Source: Cristatella mucedo
Lineage: Eukaryota > Bryozoa > Phylactolaemata > Cristatellidae
Reading direction: 5' to 3'
NCBI GenBank assembly: GCA_009760855.2
Contig: WPIO01000105.1
Coordinates: forward strand, 219,501 to 283,500
DNA: 64,000 bases
The stretch's first letter is position 1, and each line of letters opens with the position of its first letter. Under the pieces are notes generated by a model that was not told the origin of the DNA, ran no database searches, and saw only the letters and a program-made list of their open reading frames with translations. The position numbers and the translations under genes are program-made. Below, in pieces: positions 1-10,329 of this stretch.

Positions 1-700
1 AGAGGTCGCCCCCCCCCCCGGCGTTCTGCCCGCGGAGAGCTGCTGCGTGGCACCTGTCAGAGCTTTGCTTCGTTGGTTCAGTGCAAGGCCTTGCAGAGTC
101 GTACGTAGAGAGCCCGACAGGAATCTCAGAGCTGTCAGCGCTGGAGGCAGAGCACTTAGCACGGCATTTTGCCTGAAAAGCGTCGATTGTTGATGAGGTA
201 ATCAAGAAAAGGAAAGTTTTGAAATGGTCAGGTGACACATGCTGCTTGGCTTTGCCCGAATGAATTGAGATTTGGTTTATTTTTCTTATCCTTCAATATG
301 TTTTTAAGAACAGACATTGTGACTGACTAGTGGTAGTGATATTGTCTCGTTTGCCGACTGATGGTGCAGCTCTGTTTTGGGCACGGCCTTTCCCGATTGT
401 CTGTCACGTCGCAGTGCGCACTTGGGATCGCGTGGTGTTGGGACCGAACGGTGCTGACTGGCAGTGAAAGTGAAGCCTTCAGCGACTCCACCTCATGTTC
501 TCACCGTAGAGCTAGGCAGTACTTGGGCTGGTACTTTTTGTGCAGTTTTCTGTGGCTCACGCTCGATAGCAGAATGTGCCGGGTGCAGGGCTTTCTATTC
601 GATTCCGAGTGTGTATTGAATGACTCGCACGGCATGCGGTGCTGCACATTGATGTCGTAGCCTGGCCTGTATCTCTAATCAGCGGTTTCGTCGTCTGCAG
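1..700 (+). other. terminal intron of the CHMP5-like gene
   Basis: I see no coding exon of the CHMP5-like protein here. The stretch ends in a plausible 3' splice site: a CTAAT branch-like motif near 675, a T-rich run, then CTGCAG at 695-700. The 99-codon open frame at 361-660 matches nothing I recognise and is probably chance. A C homopolymer lies near position 10. That this is intron follows only from the exon that comes after it. Confidence 0.65.
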
Positions 701-843
701 GCGCTGACACGGACTCATCGTACCTTGACGATGCGGTGGCTGCGCCCTCAGCCCCCACGTCTCTTCCGGGCACGGATTCGGCTTCTACGGCCGTTCCCGT
801 CGACGAGTTCGGACTGCCTCAGATACCTCAGCGCGCCAAGTGA
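701..843 (+). CDS. CHMP5: CHMP5 (ESCRT-III/Vps60-type) last coding exon
   Basis: This is the C-terminal exon of a charged multivesicular body protein 5 homologue, an ESCRT-III subunit acting with LIP5/Vta1 in endosomal sorting and Vps4 control. The exon opens after the AG at 699-700 with two bases of a split codon, then 46 full codons to TGA at 841-843. The peptide starts ADTDSSYLDDA and ends VDEFGLPQIPQRAK. CHMP5 proteins characteristically have a D-x-D-S-S-Y-L-D-E-A segment and a VDEFGLPQIP terminus, so family assignment is strong. The middle is a Pro/Ser/Ala/Thr-rich linker, as expected. The family is about 220 residues long, so some 170 residues lie upstream of the window. An alternative ESCRT-III member is unlikely because the terminal motif is specific to CHMP5. 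The exon start is inferred from the splice signal and from where the similarity begins. Confidence 0.88.
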
Positions 844-1293
844 GCGCAGCCAGTGTTGTGCTTTTGCACCCGTGACCAGCGCTTGCAGGTTGAGAGGAAT
901 TTGTCCCTACTCACGAAGCCGGCGCCACTCTTGGCTCTGCCAGCCGACTGTCTTTGGCCGGTGTCCGCGTGCTCGCCTCAGACGGCATCGGGACTCCTAC
1001 TCTAAGATACTGCTGCCCGTGCCGCAAAGCCGGGCACGGATCGGCAGCTTGGAGTTGTTCGTAATGTCTCGATCGCCTCCAGCTGCCACGTCGGCTTCGG
1101 ACGGACAAATGACTGGCAGCCCGATGTGTGGTCTAGCTGGGTGCGCAGTGGGTGAGGCAGTGTAAGCAAGTCTCGGCAGCACTAAGTAAGGCCAGTGCTC
1201 TGCATGCAGCAAGGTTTGACAGTAAGTAACAGGCTATGCTGACTCTGATCTTGAGAGCGAATTGAGCCTTTTTATGTACCTTTTTGTGTGTCA

Positions 1294-1299
1294 AATAAA
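1294..1299 (+). terminator. poly(A) signal of CHMP5-like gene
   Basis: AATAAA lies about 450 bases after the CHMP5 stop codon and follows a T/GT-rich stretch. It implies a 3'UTR of about 844-1315. The overlapping open frames at 725-1212 on both strands are shadows of this UTR and exon. Confidence 0.55.
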
Positions 1300-1315
1300 A
1301 ATCGCCACGGTATAC

Positions 1316-2190
1316 GTGAAAAATTGAAGGCCGCCTGCTCAGACGGCTACTTTCTTCCAGGCTCCGGAAGTTGCTGCCATTCCCAGACGCCTTCGTTCGT
1401 GGGGGCTAGAGAGACGCACGGGATCACGTGCCCAATGTCCAGTATGCCACAGTTTGCATGGCCCGGAGGGGGTACCGTACAGCGAGCGATACCTAACGCT
1501 TTTTGTGCTTCCACGCGGGCGTGACCTCGTGCAAGCTTTTCCCCCAATGTTTAGTCATATATTTCCCTAGAGAATATTGTCTCAGGGCAGACTCTTCTCT
1601 GAGGGATCAGTGAGATGCAGTACAATGTTTTCGATGGTTCATTATATATTTTTTTTTATCTAAAATGAATCTAAAAAATTTACAAGTTCCATGGTAATTC
1701 TACTAGGTGTGAAGAGCCGAGTTAAAACGGTGAAGTATTTGTGAGTTTGATATGCAAATTTGTAAGAAGCAGCAGCAGAAAATGCGAAGTTTAACAGAGT
1801 GACAATAAATTAGTGGGCTCATTACAGGCATATTGCTAAAGACGCACTTCATTTTCAGATAATTTCTCATATTTGTATGCTATGTAGTGTTCATTCAAAA
1901 ACATTCGTTGCATCTAGGTGGTAGTGGCGTGATAACGGTCTCTTTAGTATCGTATTGTTTTTGGAGCGTATAGCAACTCTCTTGAGTCCAATCCTGATAA
2001 GCTACTATCATGAAAGTATAAGACGACAGCTTGTGAGAAGCAAAGCATTACTTAATGTCACTGGTAACTTGCAAGATGGATGCAAACTTTGGTAATGTAT
2101 TGGCCGGAAACCTATTTGTTATCTCCTCTTTATAATAACAATAATAATGTTTCATTTGTAGTTCTATAATATATTTGTATAGCGCCGTCA
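1316..2190. other. intergenic, nothing recognised
   Basis: Turns AT-rich after about 1550. I see no convincing exon, RNA gene or repeat in it. Confidence 0.5.
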
Positions 2191-2700
2191 TTGAAACTAA
2201 ATCTCTTACTACACCAGTTTCAGCCTGTTCGTGCCCTCAGGTTCTGTGTGGACAATAAATTAGCTGTCCCATTCCTCCGCTTAAAGACCGTTGGCCGTAG
2301 AAGCTTTAGTTCTGCAGGTCCTAGACTGTGGAACTTGCTTCCACAATTCTTACGCAACGACAACTACTCTCCTACTGCCGGCTATGGCACATCCTTTTCA
2401 GCGGCCCTGAGCTGCTAACTCCTTGCTACTCACTACCTCAACTGCTCTCCTGACTCTGCTATGCTTCCCACTTTCTCTTTGTTGCGTGAGACGAAGTCTG
2501 TTGGCTACCGAATGTGTATCGAAAGCCGCTTAGGCTGTGAGTGCGCCAGCAAATGTAAAGCGCCTAGAAAGAGATTAAGTTCTCTGAGAGCGCTTTATCA
2601 AGTACATTATTATTATTATTATTATATAAAACTCTCTTGCGTAACAACCACATGGTCTTTATGACTTTATGGAATAACAGACGGAGATACATTACATTTC
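2191..2700 (+). mobile_element. L2-A LINE 3' fragment
   Basis: The reading frame at 2191-2418 matches the C-terminal part of the 402-codon LINE frame at 7473-8681 ([26 protein letters not shown]). The shared 3'UTR follows, ending in the ATTACA-type tail near 2690-2700. It is 5' truncated and interrupted near 2550 by a short piece of the other LINE lineage. Confidence 0.85.
2550..2626 (+). mobile_element. minimal L2-B LINE tail inserted in L2-A 3'UTR
   Basis: Begins AGCAAATGTAAAGCGCCTAG and ends in (ATT)n, which is the terminal segment of L2-B copies (compare 31300-31366 and 56970-57030). L2-A 3'UTR sequence flanks it on both sides, so this looks like an extremely 5'-truncated insertion of about 75 bp. 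Confidence 0.75.
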
Positions 2701-2945
2701 TAGGCACTTTGCACATGCTGAAACGGGAGCATGTCAATATGGTTTGTGATATCATGCAGTGTCAGCACGCATAGGCACTCAGAGGACAATTTACATCAAC
2801 CCAATGAATGCTGTGAGAAAAAAGTGCATTTTTAACTTTTTTTTAAAATGCGGTCAAGTCGAGACATCAGTCAGAAGTGAGTTCTAGAATTTGAAAGCAT
2901 GCGAACTAAAGGTGGGGTATCCTAATACATTCGACGATAAATAAG
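2697..2945 (-). mobile_element. L2-B LINE 3' fragment, diverged
   Basis: Follows the same order of blocks as the cleaner minus-strand copy at 40385-40874: GTGTCAGCACGCATA, then the ACCCAATGAATGCTGT block, the TTTTTAAAATGCGGTCA block and GCATGCGAACTAAAG. It is truncated near 2945. Confidence 0.7.
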
Positions 2946-3577
2946 AACTATTTTGCCGCTCTTCTGATCGCTATATCCATTAAAAGATTTTGAAGACAAC
3001 TTCTTTACTAGACTACTGGCCGATGCAGCATAACTTAAAAAGCAGCTTTCACTACCACTTTCCCTCAAGAGCAAACCGCACGCACTGGCTGACGCTACGA
3101 GAATCCCAAAATACCTGCCAAGCGGTCGTCCTGCAGACAGCTAATGAGTGCTGGCTTGCTTTGACTAACCGCAGATAGATGCTAAAAGCCATGCATGGTG
3201 CATCGATTGTGATGATTAGTATTGAGGTTTTTCTGCTGCTATGTTAATAAGACTGTTAAATAAGCTAGCCTTTACTTTATTTTTAATGAATTCAGATGAG
3301 GCCGGTCGAATAAGCCGCGGAGGAAAGGGAAATCCATCGATGCGGTATTCCGTAGCTCGCAAAGGCTAGAGGTAGTCCTAATTTTTGGTTTTGCTAAAAA
3401 ATATGCAGTCATAATTAATGTACTAAATTAATATAAAGATTTTGTCGATTTCAGAATGGATTTTCTCTCATTGGCCTCCTTGGAAGTCTCCCCGAGAGAT
3501 GATAGATCGGAAGCAGGAAGTGCGCCGTGATGCGGCTGACGGCTCAGCGCTGCTGAACACTCCCACTGCTAAAGGTG
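2946..3577. other. intergenic, nothing recognised
   Basis: A 62-codon open frame at 2990-3178 has no recognisable motif. Otherwise AT-rich and featureless. Confidence 0.45.
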
Positions 3578-3712
3578 CTCGCTTTTAACGACCGAGGGCG
3601 AGATGAATGTATTTGGTGACCGAGGTCGTGGGCTCGAGCCCTGTGACACATGTGAAGCGCCCGAATAGAGATCAGGTTCTTCTGGGGTGCTATGCAAATT
3701 AATTATATATTT
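3578..3712 (+). mobile_element. SINE-2 (tRNA-derived, L2-B-like tail)
   Basis: Contains the block GGTCGTGGGCTCGAGCCC (B-box-like) and then a tail resembling the L2-B LINE end (GTGAAGCGCCCGAATAGAGAT, then a GGTGCTAT block). The 5' half is diverged. The same architecture occurs at 3928, 26486, 37593 and 49495. Confidence 0.65.
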
Positions 3713-3815
3713 TTATTTTTAACTATATTTATATTTACGTTACTTTTTTAACTCAAACGTCTTTTTAAACGAAGCTGCTCTAAATCTGGAAATAAAGGCA
3801 AAACAATCTTTAGCA

Positions 3816-3860
3816 GTAATAATAATAATAGGTCATTTTTATAGCGCCCCGGACAGCTAA
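3816..3860 (-). mobile_element. LINE/SINE tail scrap
   Basis: (TAA)n followed by TTTTTATAGCGCC is the reverse of the LINE/SINE terminal block. Only about 45 bp is recognisable. Confidence 0.4.
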
Positions 3861-3927
3861 ATATCTATGCAAGCTCTTTATGAATATTTATAAATATTTA
3901 TGCTGGCTTTTTGCAGTTCCCACTTGT

Positions 3928-4082
3928 CGCGCTGATTTGGCCCTGTGGTTAAGGTGCTCGCCCCGACCAAGGTCTCGCCGAGGTAGTGGGCTTGACCCCC
4001 CCCCCCCCGCGGTATATGTGAAGTGCCTGAATAGAGATTACGTTTTCTTAGGGCGCTATACAACTGAATCATATTAGCATTA
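3928..4082 (+). mobile_element. SINE-2 (tRNA-derived, L2-B-like tail)
   Basis: Clearest plus-strand copy. The 5' part reads TTGGCCCTGTGGTTAAGGTG (A-box-like), followed by GCTCGCCCCGACCAAGGTCT and a B-box-like GTGGGCTTGAC. The 3' part reads AAGTGCCTGAATAGAGATT and then a TTAGGGCGCTAT block. A C homopolymer interrupts the B-box region near 4000. The 3' part parallels the last 60 bp of L2-B LINEs. Confidence 0.8.
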
Positions 4083-4189
4083 GTCCGCTGTGCTCCGTTC
4101 TCCAAGTTAGCGTGGATTGGAGGTCATAAACGACAACAATGCACCTAGCTGGTAATGAATCCGAACCTTGGGTTCCACGCTAAGAGAAA

Positions 4190-4722
4190 TGTAGCTGCAT
4201 TCTGCTGCCAGACGCTAAGCGAGCGGCAGTTGCGTTGACAATTACTGCCGACACGAACGACTGCCGCGGAAGGGCCGGGCTAAAGTGACGCGCCATCCAC
4301 CAAGCGCGGCACTCCAGACCCGGCGGCGCTCCAGACTGCCTACGCAGCCGCAGGCTCGCGAGTGGTGGAGGGCAGACGATGACTCGGCAGATGACTCGGC
4401 AGTCCTGCCCAAATCCATGCATTGGCGGCATCTGTGGGGACATCCACCTACCACAAACTGCCGCCAGCTGTCAGGCGGGTTCGGAACGAACAATGGCCCG
4501 GCAGTGCAACAAACAACGCATGCATGGAATATAAGGGCTGCCGAAGGAGTACAACTGGGAGGGGAGGGCTAGAGCCCTCGACGCCGGCAGCCGTCCAGTG
4601 TGTGTAGACTGGATTTGGCCGGCGTAGTTTGAAATAAAGGTTTTGGTGTTGGAGCCAGCAGACATGTTGCTCGGTCGCGCTACCCAGCCCGACGACAGGT
4701 CGTGCCGAGGGCCGTCACACTC
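4190..4722 (+). repeat. GC-rich LTR-like unit (possible solo LTR)
   Basis: This GC-rich island between AT-rich flanks has the order expected of an LTR: a TATAAGG box at 4530, AATAAA at 4633, a GT-rich stretch just after it, and a possible terminal ACA at about 4720 after GGGCCGTC. I cannot place the 5' terminus or a target duplication, and no second copy occurs in the window. The open frames on both strands (4180-4665) look incidental to high GC. A host promoter or first exon is the main alternative. Confidence 0.35.
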
Positions 4723-5377
4723 ACTGTAAAAGAATCCACTAGCACGATTTGAGATTCAACGCTATCAAGGAAGCTAAAACAAGCAAGCACCACGCTCAGG
4801 CCAGTACACTAAAGGAAGCAGCGAGACACCCATGACTGCCAATTTTTTAAGAGCCCCGGATAATAAAATGCACTGAATTATTGTACCCGTGCACAGTTTA
4901 GCACCCGCAGCGCGCAGGGACGCGAGTTCACCAGGACGAAAGGAAAGCCGACTGCTATGCAGTTGCTTCTTGAGACGGCAACTACATACAGGCGGGTTGA
5001 TTAATGGCCGTCTTACGGTTGATAATTGTGGCGGACATTCCTCCTTCGCGGAAACTTCTCAGAGCCTGCTCGCAGGCAGTGATTTGTGCTAATCTGTCAC
5101 GAAATGCTGAGGGGTGAATCCTCTGGATTATCCTGGCAGCCCGTCAAGGTTGTACCACGTGACCAATCGGAGTAAGGGGCGTGGCGTCGCCATCCCCTCA
5201 GGACTGCGTGCTGGATGGAGTTGGTCATCATTGGAGCGGGTCCCTCTTTATGGGATGCTTTCAGTTGAGTGCACAGAAAGCGTTATGATAAAGAGCAACC
5301 GAATCGCCTGCCTCGTTCTAGAGTATTGAAGGATAATGCTGGTAAACCAGAGCCGGAGCACAAAAGATGTTCAGCCT
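4723..5377. other. intergenic, nothing recognised
   Basis: Short open frames at 4889-5092 and 5114-5329 show no motif. The stretch 5150-5330 is somewhat GC-rich with CCACGTGACCAAT but no clear gene. Confidence 0.4.
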
Positions 5378-5903
5378 ATAATAATAATAATAATATTGCA
5401 CTTGATAAAGCGCCCTCAGAGAACTTAATCTCTTTCTAGGCGCTTTACATTTGCTGCAAAGTGATACGCAATAGAATAGTAAGTAAAATCATGCTTGAAA
5501 ACAAACAAAATGAATAACATGGTTAGGGGTTACATGCACTGGGTCAGCATGCAAATGTGGTTAGTGGCAGCATGAACAGTGTCAGCACGCATAAGCATAT
5601 CGAGGACGAATCACAAGGACCCACTAAATGCTGTCCTAAATAGGTATGTTTTTAAGTTTCTTTTAAATGTGGTCAGGTCAGGGGATGTTCTGATGCAGGT
5701 CGGGAGGAAGTTCCAGGCTGTGGGAGCATACGAGCTAAATGCACGGTCTCCAAAGGATTTGAGGTTTGTATGAGGTATTTCTAGACTGTTGGATTCCGAA
5801 AAGCGGATGGTACGATGCTTGGCCTGATGGGGGAGTATGTCGGAGAGATAGGCTGGAGCCATAGAATGAAGGGACCTAAAAGCGCCAAAGCCTCAGTCAA
5901 AGA
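5378..5903 (-). mobile_element. L2-B LINE 3' fragment
   Basis: The (TAA)n tail at 5378-5395 and the AAAGCGCCCTCAGAGAACTT block give the 3' end on the minus strand. The minus frame at 5611-5862 encodes the L2-B C-terminus (MAPAYLSDILPHQAKHR, SFGDRAFSSYAP). It is 5' truncated just before the microsatellite at 5968. Confidence 0.9.
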
Positions 5904-5966
5904 CTTTCAGTGTAGGGGATCGGTTTTTATTCTTTACTCCACACCTGTCATTTTTACGCCAGCTGG

Positions 5967-5967
<1 letters not shown>

Positions 5968-5997
<30 letters not shown>

Positions 5998-6064
5998 ATT
6001 TGCATATGAGTCAACACAGACATGCACACGCACACGCACGCACGCACACAGACATGCACACGCA

Positions 6065-6096
<32 letters not shown>

Positions 6097-6130
6097 CACA
6101 CATACACACACGCACACACACGTATACACA
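5968..6130. repeat. compound (CT)n and (CA/CGCA)n microsatellite
   Basis: A CT run at about 5968-5998 is followed from 6019 by mixed CACG, CGCA and CA repeats. Open frames here (Cys/Val-rich and Arg/Glu-rich) are repeat artefacts. Confidence 0.95.
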
Positions 6131-6133
6131 CAG

Positions 6134-8681
6134 ATTGTAGGAGATTTCAATATTCACGTTGAAAACCCTAGCAACAGCCAGGTCCGCTCATTTCTTGACT
6201 GTCTGGAGAATTTTGGTTTGGCCCAACACGTTAATCATAGCACCCACGTCGGTGGCCACATTCTAGATCTCGTGATCACTAAGGATGTCCTCCCCACTGA
6301 CTTTGTGGTGTGCCCACTGACCCTCTCAGATCATTGTTCGGTCTCGTTTACTGTTTCTGCTACCTCGTACGTTCAGGGCAATGTCGAATTTGCCAAACGA
6401 CGTAACTTACAAAGCATTGACATGGACAAGTTTTTGAAATCTGTTTGCGATGCAGGCCTTCTTGATCTGCATCCAGACTCGACCGGCTGCCTCGATACCC
6501 TCACTGATGCGATGAACATGACACTCAGGAGTGCTCTTGACAACCATGCTCCCGTTCGCTCTATCCGTGTTCAAAGTCGTCGAGATTCCTTTCAATTTAC
6601 AAAAAAACTCCTTAAGATGCACCGTGTTAAGCGCAGGCTGGAACGTCGTTTCAAGAAATCGGGGTCTGAGGCAGACCTAGTCAATTTTAAAGACTTTCTT
6701 CGAGTTTACACCCAAAAGCTTAAAAAAGTCAAGGCTTCTTTTTTCATTAGAAAACTGAATTCCTGCCAGTCGGACACTGAACAGATTTATAAGACAATAA
6801 ACCATTTACTAGCCAATGCTGTGAGGTCTGACTCCCCAGATATTAAGGGCTCAGCCGAAAAGTTTTCAGCCTTCTTTACTGAAAAAATTGTGCACATTCG
6901 TGCCTCCATTAAGCCCCCTCCGACCAAAGCAATCACCGTTCCTCAACCTGTGACCTTTCTTAAAAGGTTCTCCGATGTTTCTGCCTGTGATGTGGCTGCC
7001 TTAATAAGGTCTTGTAAATAGAGCTCGTCTCCTGAAGACCCTATACCTTAATCTCTGTGGTCTTCACTTGCAGATCAACTTAGCCCTGCCATAACCAAGA
7101 TTTTTAATGCTTCTTTGGGAAACGGGGTCATCCCTAAGTCCTTCAAATCGGCAATCGTTAGACCTATTCTTTAAAAGCCTGGATTAGACACAGAGGTCCT
7201 AGCAAACTATCGTCCAGTTTCCCTTCTTCCGTTCTTATCAAAGATTCTTGAAAAAATTGTTGCTAAGCAGCTAGTTGAACATATTGAAAAATAATGGAAT
7301 GTCAGAAACATTTCAATCAGGGTTGAAGAGGCAGCACTCTACTGAAACTGCTCTCCTCCGTGTTAACAATGACATTCTACGTGGCAACGACGATGGGAAT
7401 GTCACTGCCTTAGCTCTGCTAGATCTGTCTGCTGCCTTCGACACCATTGATCACGAAGTTCTGCTTGAATGATTGAGAACAACGATCGGTCTGGCAGACG
7501 AAGCACTGGTGTGGTTTAAATCATACTTGTCTGATCGTGTTCAATCCGTGTCGTGTGGGGGTCAGGGCTCAGACATGAGAAGGGTCACCTGTGGAGTCCC
7601 TCAAGGGTCTGTACTTGGTCCCTTGCTGTTCTCCATTTATACGCAACCTCTGGGAAAAGTGATTAAGGCCCATGGAATAGGATATCACTTCTATGCTGAC
7701 GATACTCAGTTTTATTTGTCATTTAAACCGTCGGAATCTGCTGCAGCAACTGAGAAACTGAATGCTTGCCTTGCCGACATTCGATCCTGGATGTCGGAAA
7801 ACTTCCTGAAATTAAATGACGATAAAACCGAACTGCTTCTCATAGGACACCCTAAGCGTGTGGCTGGATTAAAAAGCTTTGCTGTTCTAATAGGTGATGC
7901 TATTGTGCGACCTTCACCACGTGCTCGTAATCTAGGTGTCGTGTTCGACAGCTGCCTCAATTTCAAAAGCTTCATTCAGAAGACTGCCTCTACAGCTAGC
8001 CATCACATCCGATCCCTATCCAAGATTAGAAGCTGTCTCCCACAGTGGCTTGTAAAAAATTTAACTAGCTCTTTAGTTCTGTCCCGGCTTGATTATTGTA
8101 ATTCCCTTTTGGCTGGGCTACCAAAGAAAGCTATTATACCACTACAGCGGACTATGAATATGGCTGCAAGGCTGGTCTTCAAGTCCCAGCGGTTTGAGCA
8201 CGTGTCACCTTTGCTGGAAGAGCTAGGATGGTTGCCGGTTGAGCAAAGGATACAGAGTAAAGTTCTTACGCTGACCCACAAGGCCCGCCACGACTTGGCT
8301 CCTTCATACCTAGCTGAACTGCTGCATCAGTTTCAGCCTGTTCGCGCCCTCAGGTCCCGTGTGGACAATCAATTAGCTGTCCCATTCCTCCGCTTAAAGA
8401 CAGTTGGCGACAGAAGCTTTAGCTCTGCAGGTCCTAGACTGTGGAACTCGCTTCCACAATTCTTTCGCAACGACATCTACTCTCCAACTGCCGACTATGG
8501 CACATCTTTTTCAGCGGTCCTGAACTGCTACTTCTATGCTACTCACTACCTCAACTGCTCTCCTAACTCTGCTATGCTTCCCACTTTCTCTTTGTTGCGT
8601 GAGACGAAGTCTGTTGGCTACCGAATGCGTACCGAAAGCCGCTTAGGCTGTGAGTGCGCTATACAAAACTCTCCTGCGTAA
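6134..8681 (+). pseudogene. L2-A ORF2 (endonuclease/reverse transcriptase) remnant
   Basis: Frame from 6134: the endonuclease C-terminal part shows GDFNIH (6140-6157) and a later LSDHCSV, as in APE-type LINE endonucleases. A linker to about 7020 follows. The reverse transcriptase then shows [27 protein letters not shown] and the catalytic FYADD at 7689-7703, ending with the thumb/C-terminal part [10 protein letters not shown]. Breaks are TAG at 7019-7021, TAA near 7047 and near 7170, a frameshift near 7290, and TGA at 7470-7472. In the nested copy at 13050 the codon matching this TGA is CGA. The last 402 codons are open. Few breaks suggest moderate age. Confidence 0.92.
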
Positions 8682-8745
8682 CACCCACATGGTCTTTATG
8701 ACTTTGTGGAGTTACAGATGGAGATACATTACATTACATTACAGA
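6134..8745 (+). mobile_element. L2-A LINE, longest copy (5' truncated)
   Basis: Starts abruptly at the microsatellite edge inside the endonuclease domain and runs through reverse transcriptase to a 3'UTR ending in (ATTAC)n at about 8720-8745. The last 3'UTR block (ACTCTCCTGCGTAACACCCA, then TGTGGAGTTACAGA) recurs at 2630, 14250, 28770, 33295 and 40880 and defines the lineage. L2/CR1-group LINEs copy by target-primed reverse transcription. This copy cannot be autonomous because its reading frame is broken and its 5' end is missing. Confidence 0.93.
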
Positions 8746-9126
8746 TTTATCAGCATTTTAGGCTCTCGCAAGCGATCGGTGAAAGCAGTACGTTGCTAAC
8801 GTAATGCCGAATTTTTCGTTCGCTGAATTGAGAGATTCATCCCGATTCACGACCTGAGCTGGCAAAGCGCCTAAAAGGTGCTTATTGCGAATGAAGCCAC
8901 CCTTCGGCGCACCTAGTCTGTGGCCGCGCGGCCGCACTTACCTCGGCGCGCTGGCATTCGCCAAGGTTTCGAGTGTGCTCGCGGTTGAGCAGTTGTATTT
9001 AACTGTATAATAGTTTTTTGAAGACCCCTATTTTACACAGTATGAAACATTATTTTTGTATAATTCAACTATATTTTTCCTTAAACTTGAGAGAAATCAT
9101 TGAGGAACCAAGTAAGCTGTATTCAA
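8746..9126. other. intergenic, no gene identified
   Basis: The part at 8830-9000 is GC-rich and holds a GTAAGT-type donor on the minus strand near 8935-8945, but I could not tie it to an exon. The part at 9000-9126 is AT-rich. Confidence 0.4.
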
Positions 9127-9620
9127 TCATTGAGCATCATTTCCGCTTTCATCGTGCACTTCTTCCCTAAAGAGGTCGCTTTCACTATCGAAATCAGCGA
9201 CGTAGGCATCAGCGATCTCTGACTCTTCCTCATCCAGTTCTTCTGCGTCAATAACATTGTTCGGTTTGCCACCGCTGGCCAACCGTTCCAGGGCAGGGCT
9301 CATCTCAGATAACTGTCGTCGTTTGATCGAGTTGCGTTCCATTGAATGTAACGGCTGAGCCTCGTTCTACATTGCTTCGACCCAGGCGATTCCCGAGGCG
9401 GCCATGGACTCGCTTGCCAGACTTGTCATCACGTTCCCCCACCGCTGCTCAAGCTGCTCAAATTCAAATGCAATGGCGCTAGCACTGATCCCAACAGCGT
9501 CGTCATGCTGTCCACGAATTTGCCCGAGGTATCGTCGCCAGCCGGCTTGCTATTACTCTTACTGATGTTGGTCGACGTTGTCTGCAGTTCGGAATCGGCA
9601 CTTAACGTCTCCGCCGTTTA
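9127..9620 (-). pseudogene. unidentified acidic-tail protein remnant
   Basis: The minus strand holds protein-like sequence in two frames. One runs from about 9620 to 9490 (contains SGKFVDSMTTLLGS). The other runs from about 9484 to the stop at 9127-9129, starting with AFEFEQLEQRWGNVMTSLAS and ending with an acidic tail (VIDAEELDEEESEIADA and onward). A TAG at 9367-9369 interrupts the second frame, with sensible protein on both sides. The two frames are offset near 9485-9495. Composition is like a soluble coiled-coil or adaptor protein. I do not recognise the family. One stop plus one frameshift suggests a processed or decaying pseudogene, though assembly errors or an intron at the offset could also explain it. 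It lies upstream of, and divergent from, the DRAM-like gene. Confidence 0.5.
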
Positions 9621-10329
9621 GATTGATGTATGGTGCCCGGATCTCAGGATCCGACGCCCCAGGACCGATTTTTGCACCCGTTCCAACGAGCATTCAGCTG
9701 TGCTGCTGCTGCTGCAGCGATCGCTGCCTGACCGCAGGCTTTGCAGCTCGCGCATGAAGTCTTACCGAACTAAACGCTCTCAACGTCTTCGAAGCGCTCC
9801 CAGATAGGGCCATCATCTCTCGGCAGCGCGAGTGACTGCGGCGAGCCGACAAGTTCGGCAACAGCCGCCGGCAGCGGAGGAATGGTGCCGTCTGGCTGGG
9901 TGAAATCGAGGGAGGGGGCGGGGCGGAGACGCAATTCACGTGACTCGACTGCCCATAATAGCTAATGATGTCAAGCGTGAGGGCATTGCGGGACCGCTCC
10001 GCGAGTGCTCGCACAAAATCGCTGCGCATGTAAACCGAGACTTGAATACGCCAACTACGCAACGCCTACGCAGGTTACGTGCGGGGTTGCGTAAGTACTA
10101 ATGCTATTGTCGGTCGCTCATTCTACGGACCTACGTGCCCGCCCAGCTGCTGCCGCGTAGTCGAGCGGCTTTCATCTAGCACAGCCCGTCGGAGGAGACC
10201 CCGAGAGTTCCGGTGATACCGGACGCGCCGGATATCGAACGAGCTGTTTGTACACGTCGCTCGCCCCGAAACGACCGGACGCTTGGCCTTAATCAGCGTT
10301 CGCGGCGAACACGCCCTCGCGCCTCTGCG
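9621..10329 (+). other. GC-rich upstream and 5' leader region of the DRAM-like gene
   Basis: GC-rich, with CTG/CAG repeats near 9700-9716. No TATA box stands out. The open frame extends 39 codons upstream of the chosen DRAM start to 10213, but that extension is Arg/Pro-rich and unlike the family, so it is probably 5'UTR. Confidence 0.45.

Noticed and set aside
725-1212. 146-codon frame and minus-strand frames at the CHMP5 end
   Set aside because: They overlap the CHMP5 exon in the wrong frame and its 3'UTR, with no family features.
5893-6150. Cys/Val-rich and Arg/Glu-rich open frames
   Set aside because: They are translations of CA/CGCA and CT microsatellites.
10213-10329. N-terminal extension of the DRAM-like protein
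   Set aside because: Open but Arg/Pro-rich and absent from the family; the ATG at 10330 fits better.
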